Shown piece by piece: positions 36,539 through 43,300 of a stretch of DNA of 43,300 nt. Under the pieces are notes generated by a model. It saw only the letters and a program-made list of their open reading frames with translations, did no database searches and was not told the origin of the DNA. The position numbers and the translations under genes were made by a program. The stretch spans positions 1 through 43,300 of the forward strand of contig WHTM01000039.1 of assembly GCA_009377755.1 (NCBI GenBank). The letters run 5' to 3'. This DNA is from Hyphomicrobiales bacterium. GTDB taxonomy: Bacteria; Pseudomonadota; Alphaproteobacteria; Rhizobiales; Xanthobacteraceae. Within the stretch, counting starts at the first letter, position 1; every line of letters begins with the position of its first letter.

Positions 36539-38794
36539 TGGACCTTTCTCTGAGGGGTTCGATTCCCTCTCCCCACACACGGTCTGTTCCCTCCCCCCTT
36601 GTGGGGGAGGGTTAGGGAGGGGGGTGGACGCTTGCGTTGCCGTCTGTTGCTTACCTCCCTCCCGCGTGGCGGGCGCACGGGTAAACCAACTGATGACGCT
36701 GCTGCGGAAGGAATGCTTCACCCAGTCCCACCGTGTCGGATTGCGGATGATCTCCGCGCGATAGAACGACGGGCACAGCACCGCGGCGTGCGCGACCTCG
36801 CCGCACAGGCCGCAGCCGACGCAAGATTCGATCACGGTCGCCACCGGGTCGGTGCGCAGCGGATCGGGATTGGGCTTCACCGTCAGCGACGGGCAGCCGG
36901 AGAGGCGGATGCAGGAGTGGTCGCCAGTGCAGATCTCGTCATCGACGCCGTAGCGCGTGCGCACTACCCGCTCGCCGCGCTTGAGCATCTCGGCCTCTTC
37001 GGCGCGCACGCGCCGCTGGCGCACGAGCTGGCATTCGCCGTCGGCGATGATGACCTTGAGGCCCTTCTCGGCCGTGCGCATCGCCTCCTTCAAGGTCGCG
37101 GTCATTTTCGCTACGCCGTAGGTATGGACGGTTCGCAGCCATTTGACGCCGAGTGACTTGAGCGTCTGTTCGATGGTGACGCCGGACGCCGAACCGCTGC
37201 GGCTGGTCGGACTGGACGGCAGCCACTGCTGGCCGGTCGCCGAGGCGTAGCCGTTCTGCATGACGATCAGCACGCCGTCGCCTTTGTTGAACACGTTCGA
37301 GGCGACGCCGGTGATCAGCCCGTTATGCCAGAAGCCGCCGTCGCCCATGATGGCGATCGGGCGCCGGTCCAGATTGGGGCCGACCGCCGCAGCGCTGGCG
37401 AGCGACATGCCATAGCCAAGGATCGAGTTGCCGAACGAGAACGGCGCGAACGTCGCGAACGAATGGCAGCCGATGTCGGCGCTGATATGCATCGGCCCAA
37501 GCTCGCGCTGTGCGAGCTTGATGGCGGAGAACACCGGCCGCTCCGGGCAGCCGGTGCAGAAGGTCGGCGGGCGTGGCGGCAAGTCGCCGACGGCTGCGGC
37601 GGCAGCCGGACGGTGTGCCAGCATGCTCTCGGCGCGTTGCGCGATCGCATCGGCATCGATGCCGTGCGGGCGCGTCTCGGTAAGGAACGCCGCAATCCCC
37701 GTGAGCAGCACGTCGGAGGTATATTCGCCGGCTCTCGGCAGCGGCCCTTTGCCGATGACGCGCGTCTGGATGTCGGCGCGGCGCAGTTCGACGTTGATCG
37801 CCTCCTCGATGTATTCCGGGTGGCCTTCCTCGACCACCAGCACGGCGCGCTTGCCGGCGCAGAATTCGCGGACTTCCTCCGGGACCAGCGGATAGACGAC
37901 GTTGAGCACCAGCATCGGCACGCGGGTCGCACCATAGCGATCGGCGAGGTCGAGCCGGGCGAGCGCGCGCAGCACGCTGTTGGTGAGCCCGCCCATGACC
38001 ACGATGCCGACGTCGGCGAGATCGCCGGGCAGGACTTCGTTGAGCTGGTGCTCGCGGATGAAGGCGCGCGCCGCCGGCATGCGCTCCTCGACCTTCTTCT
38101 TCTCCTGCACGAAGGTGACCGGCGGATGCGAAAGGCGGCCGTAGTCGAACTTCACCGGGCCGGGCACGCGGTTCTGCCCGGAATAGATGCCGCGGCGATT
38201 GTCCTTGGCGGCGAATTCACCAGTCACATGGCAGGCGCGGATGCGCAGCTCCAGCATCACCGGCGCGTGGCTCGCCTCCGAGAGCTCGAAGCCCTTCTCG
38301 ACGCAGTGCACGATGGTCGGCAGGTCGGGGCGCGGATCGAGCAGCCATATCGACGACTTCATCGCGTAGGCGTACGAGCGCTCCTGGATCACGCTCGCGC
38401 CTTCGCCGTAGTCCTCGCCGAGAATGATCATGGCGCCGCCGACCACACCGGGCGACGACAGATTCGACAGCGCGTCGGCCGCCACATTGGTGCCGACGAT
38501 CGATTTCCAGGTGACGGCGCCGCGCAATGGGTAGTTGATCGAGGCGCCCAGCATGGCGGCGGCGGAAGCCTCGTTGGTGCAGGTTTCGACATGCACGCCG
38601 AGATCGGCGAGCAGGTCCTCGGCGTCGACCATGACGTCAAGCAGGTGCGACACCGGTGCGCCCTGATAGCCGCCGACGTAGCTCACGCCCGATTGCAGCA
38701 GCGCCTTGGTAACCGCGAGAATGCCTTCGCCGTGGAAGGTCTCGCCGGCGCCGAGGCGCAGCGCCTGCACTTCCTTCGTGAACGAGCGTTCCAT
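36473..38794 (-). CDS. iorA: Indolepyruvate:ferredoxin oxidoreductase subunit alpha with an abnormal C-terminal extension
   Basis: 773 codons. Pyrimidine-binding and core domains lead to the thiamine diphosphate motif MGDGGFWHNG (483-492) and to ferredoxin-like cysteines 622, 628, 634, 658, 661, 664 and 674, which hold iron-sulfur clusters. It converts indolepyruvate or phenylpyruvate plus CoA to the aryl-acetyl-CoA, passing electrons to ferredoxin. Family likeness ends near residue 703 (SSVISW). Residues 704-752 are foreign; 722-744 are the translation of a dispersed repeat. Residues 753-773 are the displaced N-terminus of IorB. ATG 38794 has GGAG eight bases upstream; a palindrome 15 bases further out is a probable operator. 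Confidence 0.85.
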   Translation of the reverse strand: MERSFTKEVQALRLGAGETFHGEGILAVTKALLQSGVSYVGGYQGAPVSHLLDVMVDAEDLLADLGVHVETCTNEASAAAMLGASINYPLRGAVTWKSIVGTNVAADALSNLSSPGVVGGAMIILGEDYGEGASVIQERSYAYAMKSSIWLLDPRPDLPTIVHCVEKGFELSEASHAPVMLELRIRACHVTGEFAAKDNRRGIYSGQNRVPGPVKFDYGRLSHPPVTFVQEKKKVEERMPAARAFIREHQLNEVLPGDLADVGIVVMGGLTNSVLRALARLDLADRYGATRVPMLVLNVVYPLVPEEVREFCAGKRAVLVVEEGHPEYIEEAINVELRRADIQTRVIGKGPLPRAGEYTSDVLLTGIAAFLTETRPHGIDADAIAQRAESMLAHRPAAAAAVGDLPPRPPTFCTGCPERPVFSAIKLAQRELGPMHISADIGCHSFATFAPFSFGNSILGYGMSLASAAAVGPNLDRRPIAIMGDGGFWHNGLITGVASNVFNKGDGVLIVMQNGYASATGQQWLPSSPTSRSGSASGVTIEQTLKSLGVKWLRTVHTYGVAKMTATLKEAMRTAEKGLKVIIADGECQLVRQRRVRAEEAEMLKRGERVVRTRYGVDDEICTGDHSCIRLSGCPSLTVKPNPDPLRTDPVATVIESCVGCGLCGEVAHAAVLCPSFYRAEIIRNPTRWDWVKHSFRSSVISWFTRAPATREGGKQQTATQASTPLPNPPPQGGREQTVCGERESNPSEKGPSRPITLLIAALGGEGGGVLTH
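36565..36627. repeat. Dispersed repeat inside the iorA reading frame
   Basis: Contains the hairpin CCCTCCCCCC-TTGT-GGGGGAGGG (36589-36611) followed by TTAGGGAGGGGGGTGG, related to the repeat at 3631-3747. It is translated on the minus strand as part of a Pro/Gly-rich stretch of IorA (residues 722-744). Confidence 0.7.
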
Positions 38795-38809
38795 GCCGGG
38801 CTCCGCGAA

Positions 38810-38829
38810 TTAGTTTGGCGTCAAACTAA
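38810..38829. promoter_or_regulatory. Palindromic operator upstream of iorA
   Basis: TTAGTTTGGCGTCAAACTAA: the 10-base halves match at nine positions. It lies 15 bases upstream of the iorA start codon, in an AT-richer stretch. Size and symmetry fit a winged-helix dimer of the MarR family; a MarR gene is encoded at 39752. Function inferred. Confidence 0.55.
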
Positions 38830-38860
38830 CATAGTTCGAAAGGTATGGAAGTGCAGCAAG

Positions 38861-38958
38861 CGTCATTCCGGGGCCGAGCGAAGCGAGGAGCCCGGAATCC
38901 ATAACCACTGATCGAGATTATGGATTCCGCGCCCGGCCCTTCGGGCCGTCCCGGAATG
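38861..38958. repeat. Dispersed repeat, GTCATTCCGG family
   Basis: Left end CGTCATTCCGGGG, right end CCCGGAATGACCG, internal CCCGGAATCC facing GGATTCCG. Lies between iorA and the SnoaL-like gene, suggesting that the latter is not simply cotranscribed with iorA. Confidence 0.75.
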
Positions 38959-38977
38959 ACCGCGGAGAGCAGTGGCC

Positions 38978-39430
38978 TCAAAACATCCCGTTGTTGTTCA
39001 GCGCCTTTTCCGGAATGTCCTGCGCCACGTCCCAGTGCTCGACGATCTTGCCGTTCTCCAGCCGGAAAATGTCGATGATGGCACGCCCACGGTGCCCCGG
39101 TTCCGGAATATTGTGCACGTGCACGATGACGTAGTCGCCATCGGCGAACACCCGTTTGAACGTGCTCTGGTACTGCGGGAACTTCGACTTGAGGAAGCCG
39201 ATGAAGGCCCTCAGGCCCTCCGGCCCGTCCGCCGCGCGCGGATTATGCTGAATGTATTTCGGACCGAAGTGCACCTTGGCCGCGTCGAAGTCCTTCTTGT
39301 TGATCGCCTTGTCGTAGAAGTCGATCACGACCTTCTTGTTGGCTTCCATCTGCTTCGCGTCGGCCGCCATGGCGGCAGGTGCTGCGAGCAGCAGGGGAAC
39401 CAGCGCCAGAACGTATGCCATCCGTGTCAT
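38978..39430 (-). CDS. Exported SnoaL-like (NTF2-fold) protein
   Basis: 150 residues. The N-terminus MTRMAYVLALVPLLLAAPAAMAADA is a clear signal peptide with an AMA-type cleavage site; the rest has the SnoaL pattern (VIDFYDKAINKKDFDAA, YIQHNPRAADGPEGLRAF, DIFRLENGKIVEHWDVAQ). Most SnoaL-like proteins are cytoplasmic, so a periplasmic one is less usual. ATG 39430 is chosen: GGGAGG precedes it by five bases. Activity unknown; the fold binds small hydrophobic molecules. Confidence 0.8.
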   Translation of the reverse strand: MTRMAYVLALVPLLLAAPAAMAADAKQMEANKKVVIDFYDKAINKKDFDAAKVHFGPKYIQHNPRAADGPEGLRAFIGFLKSKFPQYQSTFKRVFADGDYVIVHVHNIPEPGHRGRAIIDIFRLENGKIVEHWDVAQDIPEKALNNNGMF

Positions 39431-39751
39431 TGCCACCTCCCTAAGCCGGTTTTGATTGCCGTCATTCTACAGAGACGCGGCTGCCGTGGCTTGGGTGGGC
39501 AGTGTCACAAATGCGAGGGGTCAACGCGGCGGCCAACGCCACACCGCCCGCTATGAACGGAGCCAACGCCTGCTTGCGGCGCGTCAGGGGATGTCGTGTC
39601 CTTGTGCGGCGCACGGCGCGGCATAAAGCCCCGATGCCCGGTGCTTGTAAAGGACTGGTCGTTGGACCTAAAACGGTCTCATTGCAAGACGACACGCATG
39701 GTGTGGCGCGGAAGACGCAGAAGGCGCACCCGTTGCCGGAAAGACGGTGGA

Positions 39752-40231
39752 ATGCGCGGGAGGACGAGAAAGGCACCGACGGAGCCGGTGTCTCCGGGCG
39801 ATCCGGTCCAGTTCGGTCCGCTTGAGCATTGGCTCGGCTTCAACCTGCGCATGGCGCAGGCGGCCGCCTTCCAGGCATTCTCCCGGCTCTCCAGTGACAT
39901 CGGCGTACAGCCGGGCCGGTTCGCGACGCTCACTCTGATCGCCGCCAATCCAGGCATCACGCAAACGACGCTCAGCCGCGCCAACGGGCGTGACAAGTCG
40001 ACGTTGACACCGCTAGTCAGCGATCTGGTGCGGCGTGGACTGATCCGCCGGACGCGCGACCGTAAGGACCGCCGTACCTACCGGCTGACGCTGACGCCGG
40101 CCGGACACCGGCTGCTCGATGCGTTGACCGACTGCGCGCAGGAGCACGAGCGCAATCTCGATCGGGTGGTGGGCTCCGATCGTGCGCTGCTTCTCCGGCT
40201 GCTGCGCAAGATTGCGGCTGAGCTGGAGTAG
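39752..40231 (+). CDS. MarR-family transcriptional regulator
   Basis: 159 residues from ATG 39752; an upstream in-frame ATG at 39698 would add a highly basic arginine-rich leader. Winged-helix elements: GITQTTLSRANGRDKSTLTPLVSDLVRRGLI and the wing RTRDRKDRRTYRLTLTPAG. MarR proteins usually repress catabolic or efflux genes and are released by aromatic or CoA-linked ligands. It lies opposite in direction to the iorA-SnoaL side and to the thioesterase-SDR-thiolase side, so either flank could be a target; the best-looking operator is at 38810. Confidence 0.8.
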   Translation: MRGRTRKAPTEPVSPGDPVQFGPLEHWLGFNLRMAQAAAFQAFSRLSSDIGVQPGRFATLTLIAANPGITQTTLSRANGRDKSTLTPLVSDLVRRGLIRRTRDRKDRRTYRLTLTPAGHRLLDALTDCAQEHERNLDRVVGSDRALLLRLLRKIAAELE

Positions 40232-40244
40232 ACTGCTCCATCCT

Positions 40245-40412
40245 CTCCGTTGTCATCCCGGCCAACTCTCCCCGGCCAAGCGAGCGGAGTGAGCGCAAGC
40301 GTGGACCCATGTACCCCGGCAATGGTTGTCGGACCGAGAAGCGTACCCCGACTTGGTCTCAAATACAGGGATACATGGGTCCCGGCTCTCGCCTCGCCCG
40401 GCCGGGACGACA
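40245..40412. repeat. Dispersed repeat, GTCRTCCCGG family, long copy
   Basis: Ends GTCATCCCGG and CCGGGACGAC; core with GGACCCATG and CATGGGTCCCGG plus the ATACAGGGATA segment. It fills the gap between the convergent MarR and thioesterase genes. Confidence 0.75.
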
Positions 40413-40436
40413 ACAACAGAGGCCAGATGAGGATCG

Positions 40437-40859
40437 CTACATCTCGAACTTCTCGATGACCTCGCGCGGGATCGGATGCGACTTGATCTTTGTCGGATCG
40501 CTCGGATCGCGGATGACCCAGACACGCTTCTCGAATCCTTCGACGCACAGCTCTCCGTCTCTGGTGAGCCGGTGCTCGACGTCGAAGCTCGTCCTGCCGA
40601 ACGTCACGCTCGATGCGATCTCCACGACATCGCCGAAGGTCGTCGGCTTGAAAAAGCGGGCCCGCGTGTCGAACATCGGATAGCCGCCGAAGTTATGCGC
40701 CTTGATGAAATTGATCTTCTTCATGCCCAGCGCCTTCTCGAACAGCATCGTGGTCGAGAGGTCGAACATCTCGAAATAACGCGGATAGAACACGATTCCG
40801 GCGGGATCGCAATCCGCCCATTCGATCCGCATGATGCGGGTATTGCTCAGCAGCGGCAA
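40437..40859 (-). CDS. Acyl-CoA thioesterase of the 4-hydroxybenzoyl-CoA thioesterase family
   Basis: 140 residues, hot-dog fold. IEWADCDPAGIVFYPRYFEMF contains Asp18, equivalent to the catalytic Asp17 of Pseudomonas 4HBT. The start is TTG 40859, six bases after GGGGAG; ATG 40832 would remove the first strand. Hydrolyses an aryl- or acyl-CoA, releasing CoA. It lies downstream of the SDR and thiolase genes on the same strand with a repeat-like gap of about 130 bp. Confidence 0.8.
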   Translation of the reverse strand: MPLLSNTRIMRIEWADCDPAGIVFYPRYFEMFDLSTTMLFEKALGMKKINFIKAHNFGGYPMFDTRARFFKPTTFGDVVEIASSVTFGRTSFDVEHRLTRDGELCVEGFEKRVWVIRDPSDPTKIKSHPIPREVIEKFEM

Positions 40860-40878
40860 TATGATCTCCCCCCGTTTG

Positions 40879-40968
40879 TCGTCGTCGCTCGCGAAGGCGG
40901 GCGACCCAGTTATTCGAAGCGCCTCAATTTATTCCGGTTACTGGATTGCGCGGTTTCGCGGGCACGAC
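40879..40968. repeat. Degenerate intergenic repeat
   Basis: Starts GTCGTCGCTCGCGAAGGCG and ends CGGTTTCGCGGGCACGAC, with CCAGT facing ACTGG inside. It resembles a worn copy of the element at 24010 (GCCCGCGAAAGCGGGC). Weak evidence. Confidence 0.4.
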
Positions 40969-40987
40969 GCTTCCAACCGACTGCAAT

Positions 40988-41749
40988 TCACCGCGGCGCC
41001 ATGCGCAGCGATCCGTCGATACGGATCACCTCGCCGTTGAGGTAGCTGTTGGTGAGGCAATGCAGGACCAGCGCGGCATACTCGCCCGGATCGCCGAGAC
41101 GCTTCGGGAACGGCACCTGCTCGCCGAGACTTTTCTGCGCGGCTTCCGGCAGAGCCTTCAACATCGGCGTGGCGAAAATCCCGGGCGCGATCGCCAGCAC
41201 GCGGATGCCGAACTGCGCGAACTCGCGCGCCGCCGGCATGGTCAGCGCCGCAACGCCGCCTTTCGACGCCGCATAGGCAGCCTGCCCGATCTGCCCCTCG
41301 AACGCCGCGACCGATGCGGTCAACACGATCACGCCGCGCTCGCCGTTCGTCTGCGGGTCGATGCCCTGCATGTCGGCGCCGACGAGCCGCATCATGTTGA
41401 AGGTGCCGACGAGGTTGATGGAAATCACCTGGGCGAACTCAGGCAACGGCATGGGGCCCTCGCGGCCGACGATGCGCTTGGCCGGGCCGATGCCGGCACA
41501 GTTGATCAAGATGCGGGCGATGCCATTGCGCGCCCGCGCTTCGGCGATAGCGTCGGCGGCGCTCTTGTCGTCGGTGACGTCGCAGTGCACGGCGAGCCCG
41601 CCGATCTTCGTTGCGACCGTGCGGGCGCCGTCCACATTGACGTCGAGCAGCGCGACCTTGGCGCCGTTCTGTGCCAGGAGCTCAGCCGTGGCCGCGCCAA
41701 GACCCGAGGCGCCGCCGGTGATGATCGCGGCGCTGCCCTGGATGTCCAT
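40988..41749 (-). CDS. Short-chain 3-hydroxyacyl-CoA dehydrogenase (SDR family)
   Basis: 253 residues. NAD site TGGASGLGAAT near residue 12, NCAGIG, catalytic Ser in VLTASVAAF, and YAASK. It is closest in style to type II 3-hydroxyacyl-CoA dehydrogenases (HSD17B10-like), the third step of beta-oxidation. ATG 41749 fits the GGAG five bases upstream inside the end of the thiolase gene; GTG 41755 would give a four-base GTGA overlap. Clearly in one operon with the thiolase. Confidence 0.85.
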   Translation of the reverse strand: MDIQGSAAIITGGASGLGAATAELLAQNGAKVALLDVNVDGARTVATKIGGLAVHCDVTDDKSAADAIAEARARNGIARILINCAGIGPAKRIVGREGPMPLPEFAQVISINLVGTFNMMRLVGADMQGIDPQTNGERGVIVLTASVAAFEGQIGQAAYAASKGGVAALTMPAAREFAQFGIRVLAIAPGIFATPMLKALPEAAQKSLGEQVPFPKRLGDPGEYAALVLHCLTNSYLNGEVIRIDGSLRMAPR

Positions 41750-41751
41750 GC

Positions 41752-43005
41752 TCACTCCCCCCTGTCCACCGGAACCGCGCCCGGGTTCTCGATCAGCAGC
41801 GCGATGCCCTGGCCGCCACCGATGCAGGCGGAGGCGACGCCATAGCGCGATCCCGACCGCTTGAGCTCGCGCGCCAGCGTCACCGACAGGCGCACGCCGG
41901 TGGCGCCGAGCGGATGGCCGATGGCGATGGCGCCGCCGTTGACGTTGAGCTTGGCCTCGTCGATGCCGAGATCGCGGGCGCAGGCCATCACCTGCGCGCC
42001 GAACGCCTCGTTGATCTCGAACCGGTCAATCTCCGACAGCGGGAGACCGGCACGCTTCAGCACAGCCTTGATCGCCGGCACCGGGCCGATCCCCATGATC
42101 TCAGGCGGAACGCCGACCATGGCTCCGGCGACGATGCGCGCGAGCGGCGTCCTTCCGTGGCGTTTGAGATATCCGCCGGAAGCCACCAGCGCGGCGGCTG
42201 CTCCGTCGACAATCGCCGAGGAGTTGCCGCCAGTCTGCACGCCGCCGAACGCCGGCCGAATCTGCGCCAGCGCCTCGACCGGCGAAGGCCGCACATGGGT
42301 ATCGGCTTCCACCATCTTGTCGCCGCGCATCTTGATGCCGCGGTCGCTGTAGCCTTCGAGCGCGAACGTCTCGGTCTGGACCGGGGTGATCTCGCCGCCG
42401 AGGAATCCGTTCTTTTGCGCCGCGACCGCCCGCTCGAAACTGCGCGCCGCATAGGCATCGACTTCAGACCGCGTGATCTGGTAGCGGCGGGCGAGGTTTT
42501 CCGCGGTGTCGCCCATGTTCGCCTTCGGGGCGGGATCCATCAGCGCTTCCCACAGGAAATCCTTGAACTCGACCTGACCCATGCGGAAGCCGCCGCGATG
42601 CGTGTACGCGGCAATCGGATTGCGGCTCATCGACTCGGTCCCGACGCACAGCGCGAGATCGGCGCGGCCGAGCGAGATGGTATCGGCCGCCTGCATCAGC
42701 ACCTCGATGCCGGTGCCGCAGATGCGTTGCACATGAACCGCCGGCACCTCGACCGGCACGCCGGAATACAGCCCGATGTGGCGCGGCAGCAGGTAAGCGT
42801 CGAAGCTCGCCTGCGCCATCGAGCCGGTGATGACGGTGCCGACATCGGAGGGCGCTGCATCGGCCCGGGCGAGCACCTCGCGGGCGACCTTGATGCCGAG
42901 ATCGATCGGCGAGACCTGCGCCAGCGCGCCGTTGTAATCGGCGAACGGGGTACGCAGGCCTTCGAGCAGCCAGGCGTCGGAGAAGGTGGCACCGAGACCG
43001 GTCAT
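41752..43005 (-). CDS. Acetyl-CoA acyltransferase (thiolase)
   Basis: 417 residues. Catalytic Cys96 in QRICGTG, NEAFGAQ, His364 in AIGHPLGATG and Cys394 in SACIGGGQG: a complete thiolase active site. It cleaves 3-ketoacyl-CoA with CoA or condenses two acyl-CoAs. With the SDR gene directly downstream it forms the last two steps of beta-oxidation; an enoyl-CoA hydratase is not in the window. Upstream is a pair of palindromic elements and then an insertion sequence. Confidence 0.9.
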   Translation of the reverse strand: MTGLGATFSDAWLLEGLRTPFADYNGALAQVSPIDLGIKVAREVLARADAAPSDVGTVITGSMAQASFDAYLLPRHIGLYSGVPVEVPAVHVQRICGTGIEVLMQAADTISLGRADLALCVGTESMSRNPIAAYTHRGGFRMGQVEFKDFLWEALMDPAPKANMGDTAENLARRYQITRSEVDAYAARSFERAVAAQKNGFLGGEITPVQTETFALEGYSDRGIKMRGDKMVEADTHVRPSPVEALAQIRPAFGGVQTGGNSSAIVDGAAAALVASGGYLKRHGRTPLARIVAGAMVGVPPEIMGIGPVPAIKAVLKRAGLPLSEIDRFEINEAFGAQVMACARDLGIDEAKLNVNGGAIAIGHPLGATGVRLSVTLARELKRSGSRYGVASACIGGGQGIALLIENPGAVPVDRGE

Positions 43006-43021
43006 CGGCTTTCTTCCTTTG

Positions 43022-43067
43022 GAGCATGACCCGAAAGTACGAACCGGTTTCGGAAAGGATCATGCTC
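43022..43067. repeat. Rhizobiales GAGCATGA...TCATGCTC palindrome
   Basis: GAGCATGA (43022-43029) faces TCATGCTC at the other end, with CCGAAA facing TTTCGG and a central AACCGGTT. This dispersed palindrome is familiar from Bradyrhizobium and relatives. It begins about 16 bases upstream of the thiolase start codon, so it is part of the leader or promoter of that gene. Confidence 0.75.
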
Positions 43068-43079
43068 AACCAAACGAAC

Positions 43080-43156
43080 CTAGTGTGGTGGTTCAGAAGT
43101 TCGCTTCATTGTCGCCGCGAGTCCATCAAGCGAACTTCTGAACCAAACCACACTAG
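43080..43156. repeat. MITE-like element with long terminal inverted repeats
   Basis: Left arm from 43080 reads CTAGTGTGGT followed by GGTTCAGAAGTTCGCTT; the right arm (43128-43156) is its inverted copy with two extra bases (TT). Arms of 27 and 29 bases enclose only about 21 bases. Both outer ends are CTAG, the same tetranucleotide found at the borders of both insertion sequences here. Too small to code for anything; probably mobilised in trans or a regulatory hairpin. Confidence 0.65.
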
Positions 43157-43172
43157 ACTCAATAACTTGCTA

Positions 43173-43300
43173 GGTCCTGTTGACATATAGGGGATTCCCC
43201 CTGACTCGCGAATGTGATTCAAGATCGCAACTGGGGAGGGCGATCGTGATTCGGCGAGAACTGACGGACGCACAGTGGCTTGGCATCGAACGGCTTGTTC
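43173..43300 (+). mobile_element. Start of an IS5-family (IS427-like) insertion sequence
   Basis: The outer end GGTCCTGTTGACATATAGGG begins in a CTAG (43170-43173); the transposase starts 73 bases inside. The element continues past the right edge. The end is related to that of the left IS but differs at several positions. Confidence 0.7.
43246..43300 (+). CDS. IS5-family transposase, N-terminal fragment cut by the window edge
   Basis: Begins GTG at 43246 after GGGGAGGG and reads VIRRELTDAQWLGIERLV, matching the DUF4096-type opening of IS5/IS427 transposases. Only 18 codons are visible. Confidence 0.7.
   Translation, partial: MIRRELTDAQWLGIERLV

Noticed and set aside
43022-43156. Palindromes at the right end as an IS terminal repeat
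   Set aside because: They lie outside the CTAG border of the IS and do not match its end sequence.
1-43300. Composite transposon spanning the window between the two insertion sequences
   Set aside because: The IS ends differ and the interval contains core genes such as mutS, glnD and a PBP1A; a transposable unit of this content is not credible.

Overview
The window reads as chromosome from a GC-rich alphaproteobacterium of the Hyphomicrobiales (Rhizobiales), most like the Bradyrhizobium/Rhodopseudomonas/Xanthobacteraceae side. The grounds are gene content (RegB/RegA-type redox two-component system, MmcB, alphaproteobacterial GlnD and MutS, two Bug-type receptors), strong third-position GC, and several intergenic repeat families that I recall from such genomes. 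This is inference from recognition; no search was run. I saw no rRNA, tRNA or CRISPR array.

Layout. 1-2395 is accessory: the end of an IS5-type insertion sequence reading off the left edge, an AT-richer orphan gene (320-1201), a frame-broken MORN-like gene, and about 860 bp without genes. That gene-free stretch holds a near-consensus promoter followed by a chain of strong hairpins. 2396-22827 is a housekeeping and metabolic block almost free of dispersed repeats: glutaryl-CoA dehydrogenase, a TauE/SafE permease, an alpha/beta hydrolase, MtnA, MmcB, ActR/ActS, an ABC-2 exporter pair, an intracellular PHA depolymerase, a YgjP-type metallopeptidase, a Bcr/CflA-type MFS exporter, a bifunctional PBP1A, a divergent Lrp regulator with an AceE/MdeB-like E1 enzyme, and GlnD. 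23020-29326 holds a complete tripartite tricarboxylate transporter (tctCBA), a zinc alcohol dehydrogenase, a membrane protein and a second orphan Bug receptor. This module lies between glnD and mutS, which are usually close together in Rhizobiales. 29434-34686 carries mutS and a monooxygenase/amidohydrolase pair.

35012-43005 looks like an aromatic or acyl-CoA catabolic region: indolepyruvate:ferredoxin oxidoreductase (iorA, iorB), an exported SnoaL-like protein, a MarR regulator, a 4HBT-type thioesterase, a short-chain 3-hydroxyacyl-CoA dehydrogenase and a thiolase. Its chemistry would run from 2-keto acids to aryl- or acyl-CoA and then through beta-oxidation, with MarR control probably acting at a palindrome just upstream of iorA. 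The right edge has two palindromic mini-elements and the start of another IS5-type transposase.

The two most unusual points are these. First, iorA and iorB share one continuous reading frame: a dispersed repeat forms part of the junction, the expected start of iorB is gone, and a single TAG codon stands where a tryptophan is expected. Second, the stretch from 1656 to 2075 has a promoter-like sequence followed by several perfect stems, one of 16 bp, and looks like an uncharacterised structured RNA carried in a dispersed repeat.
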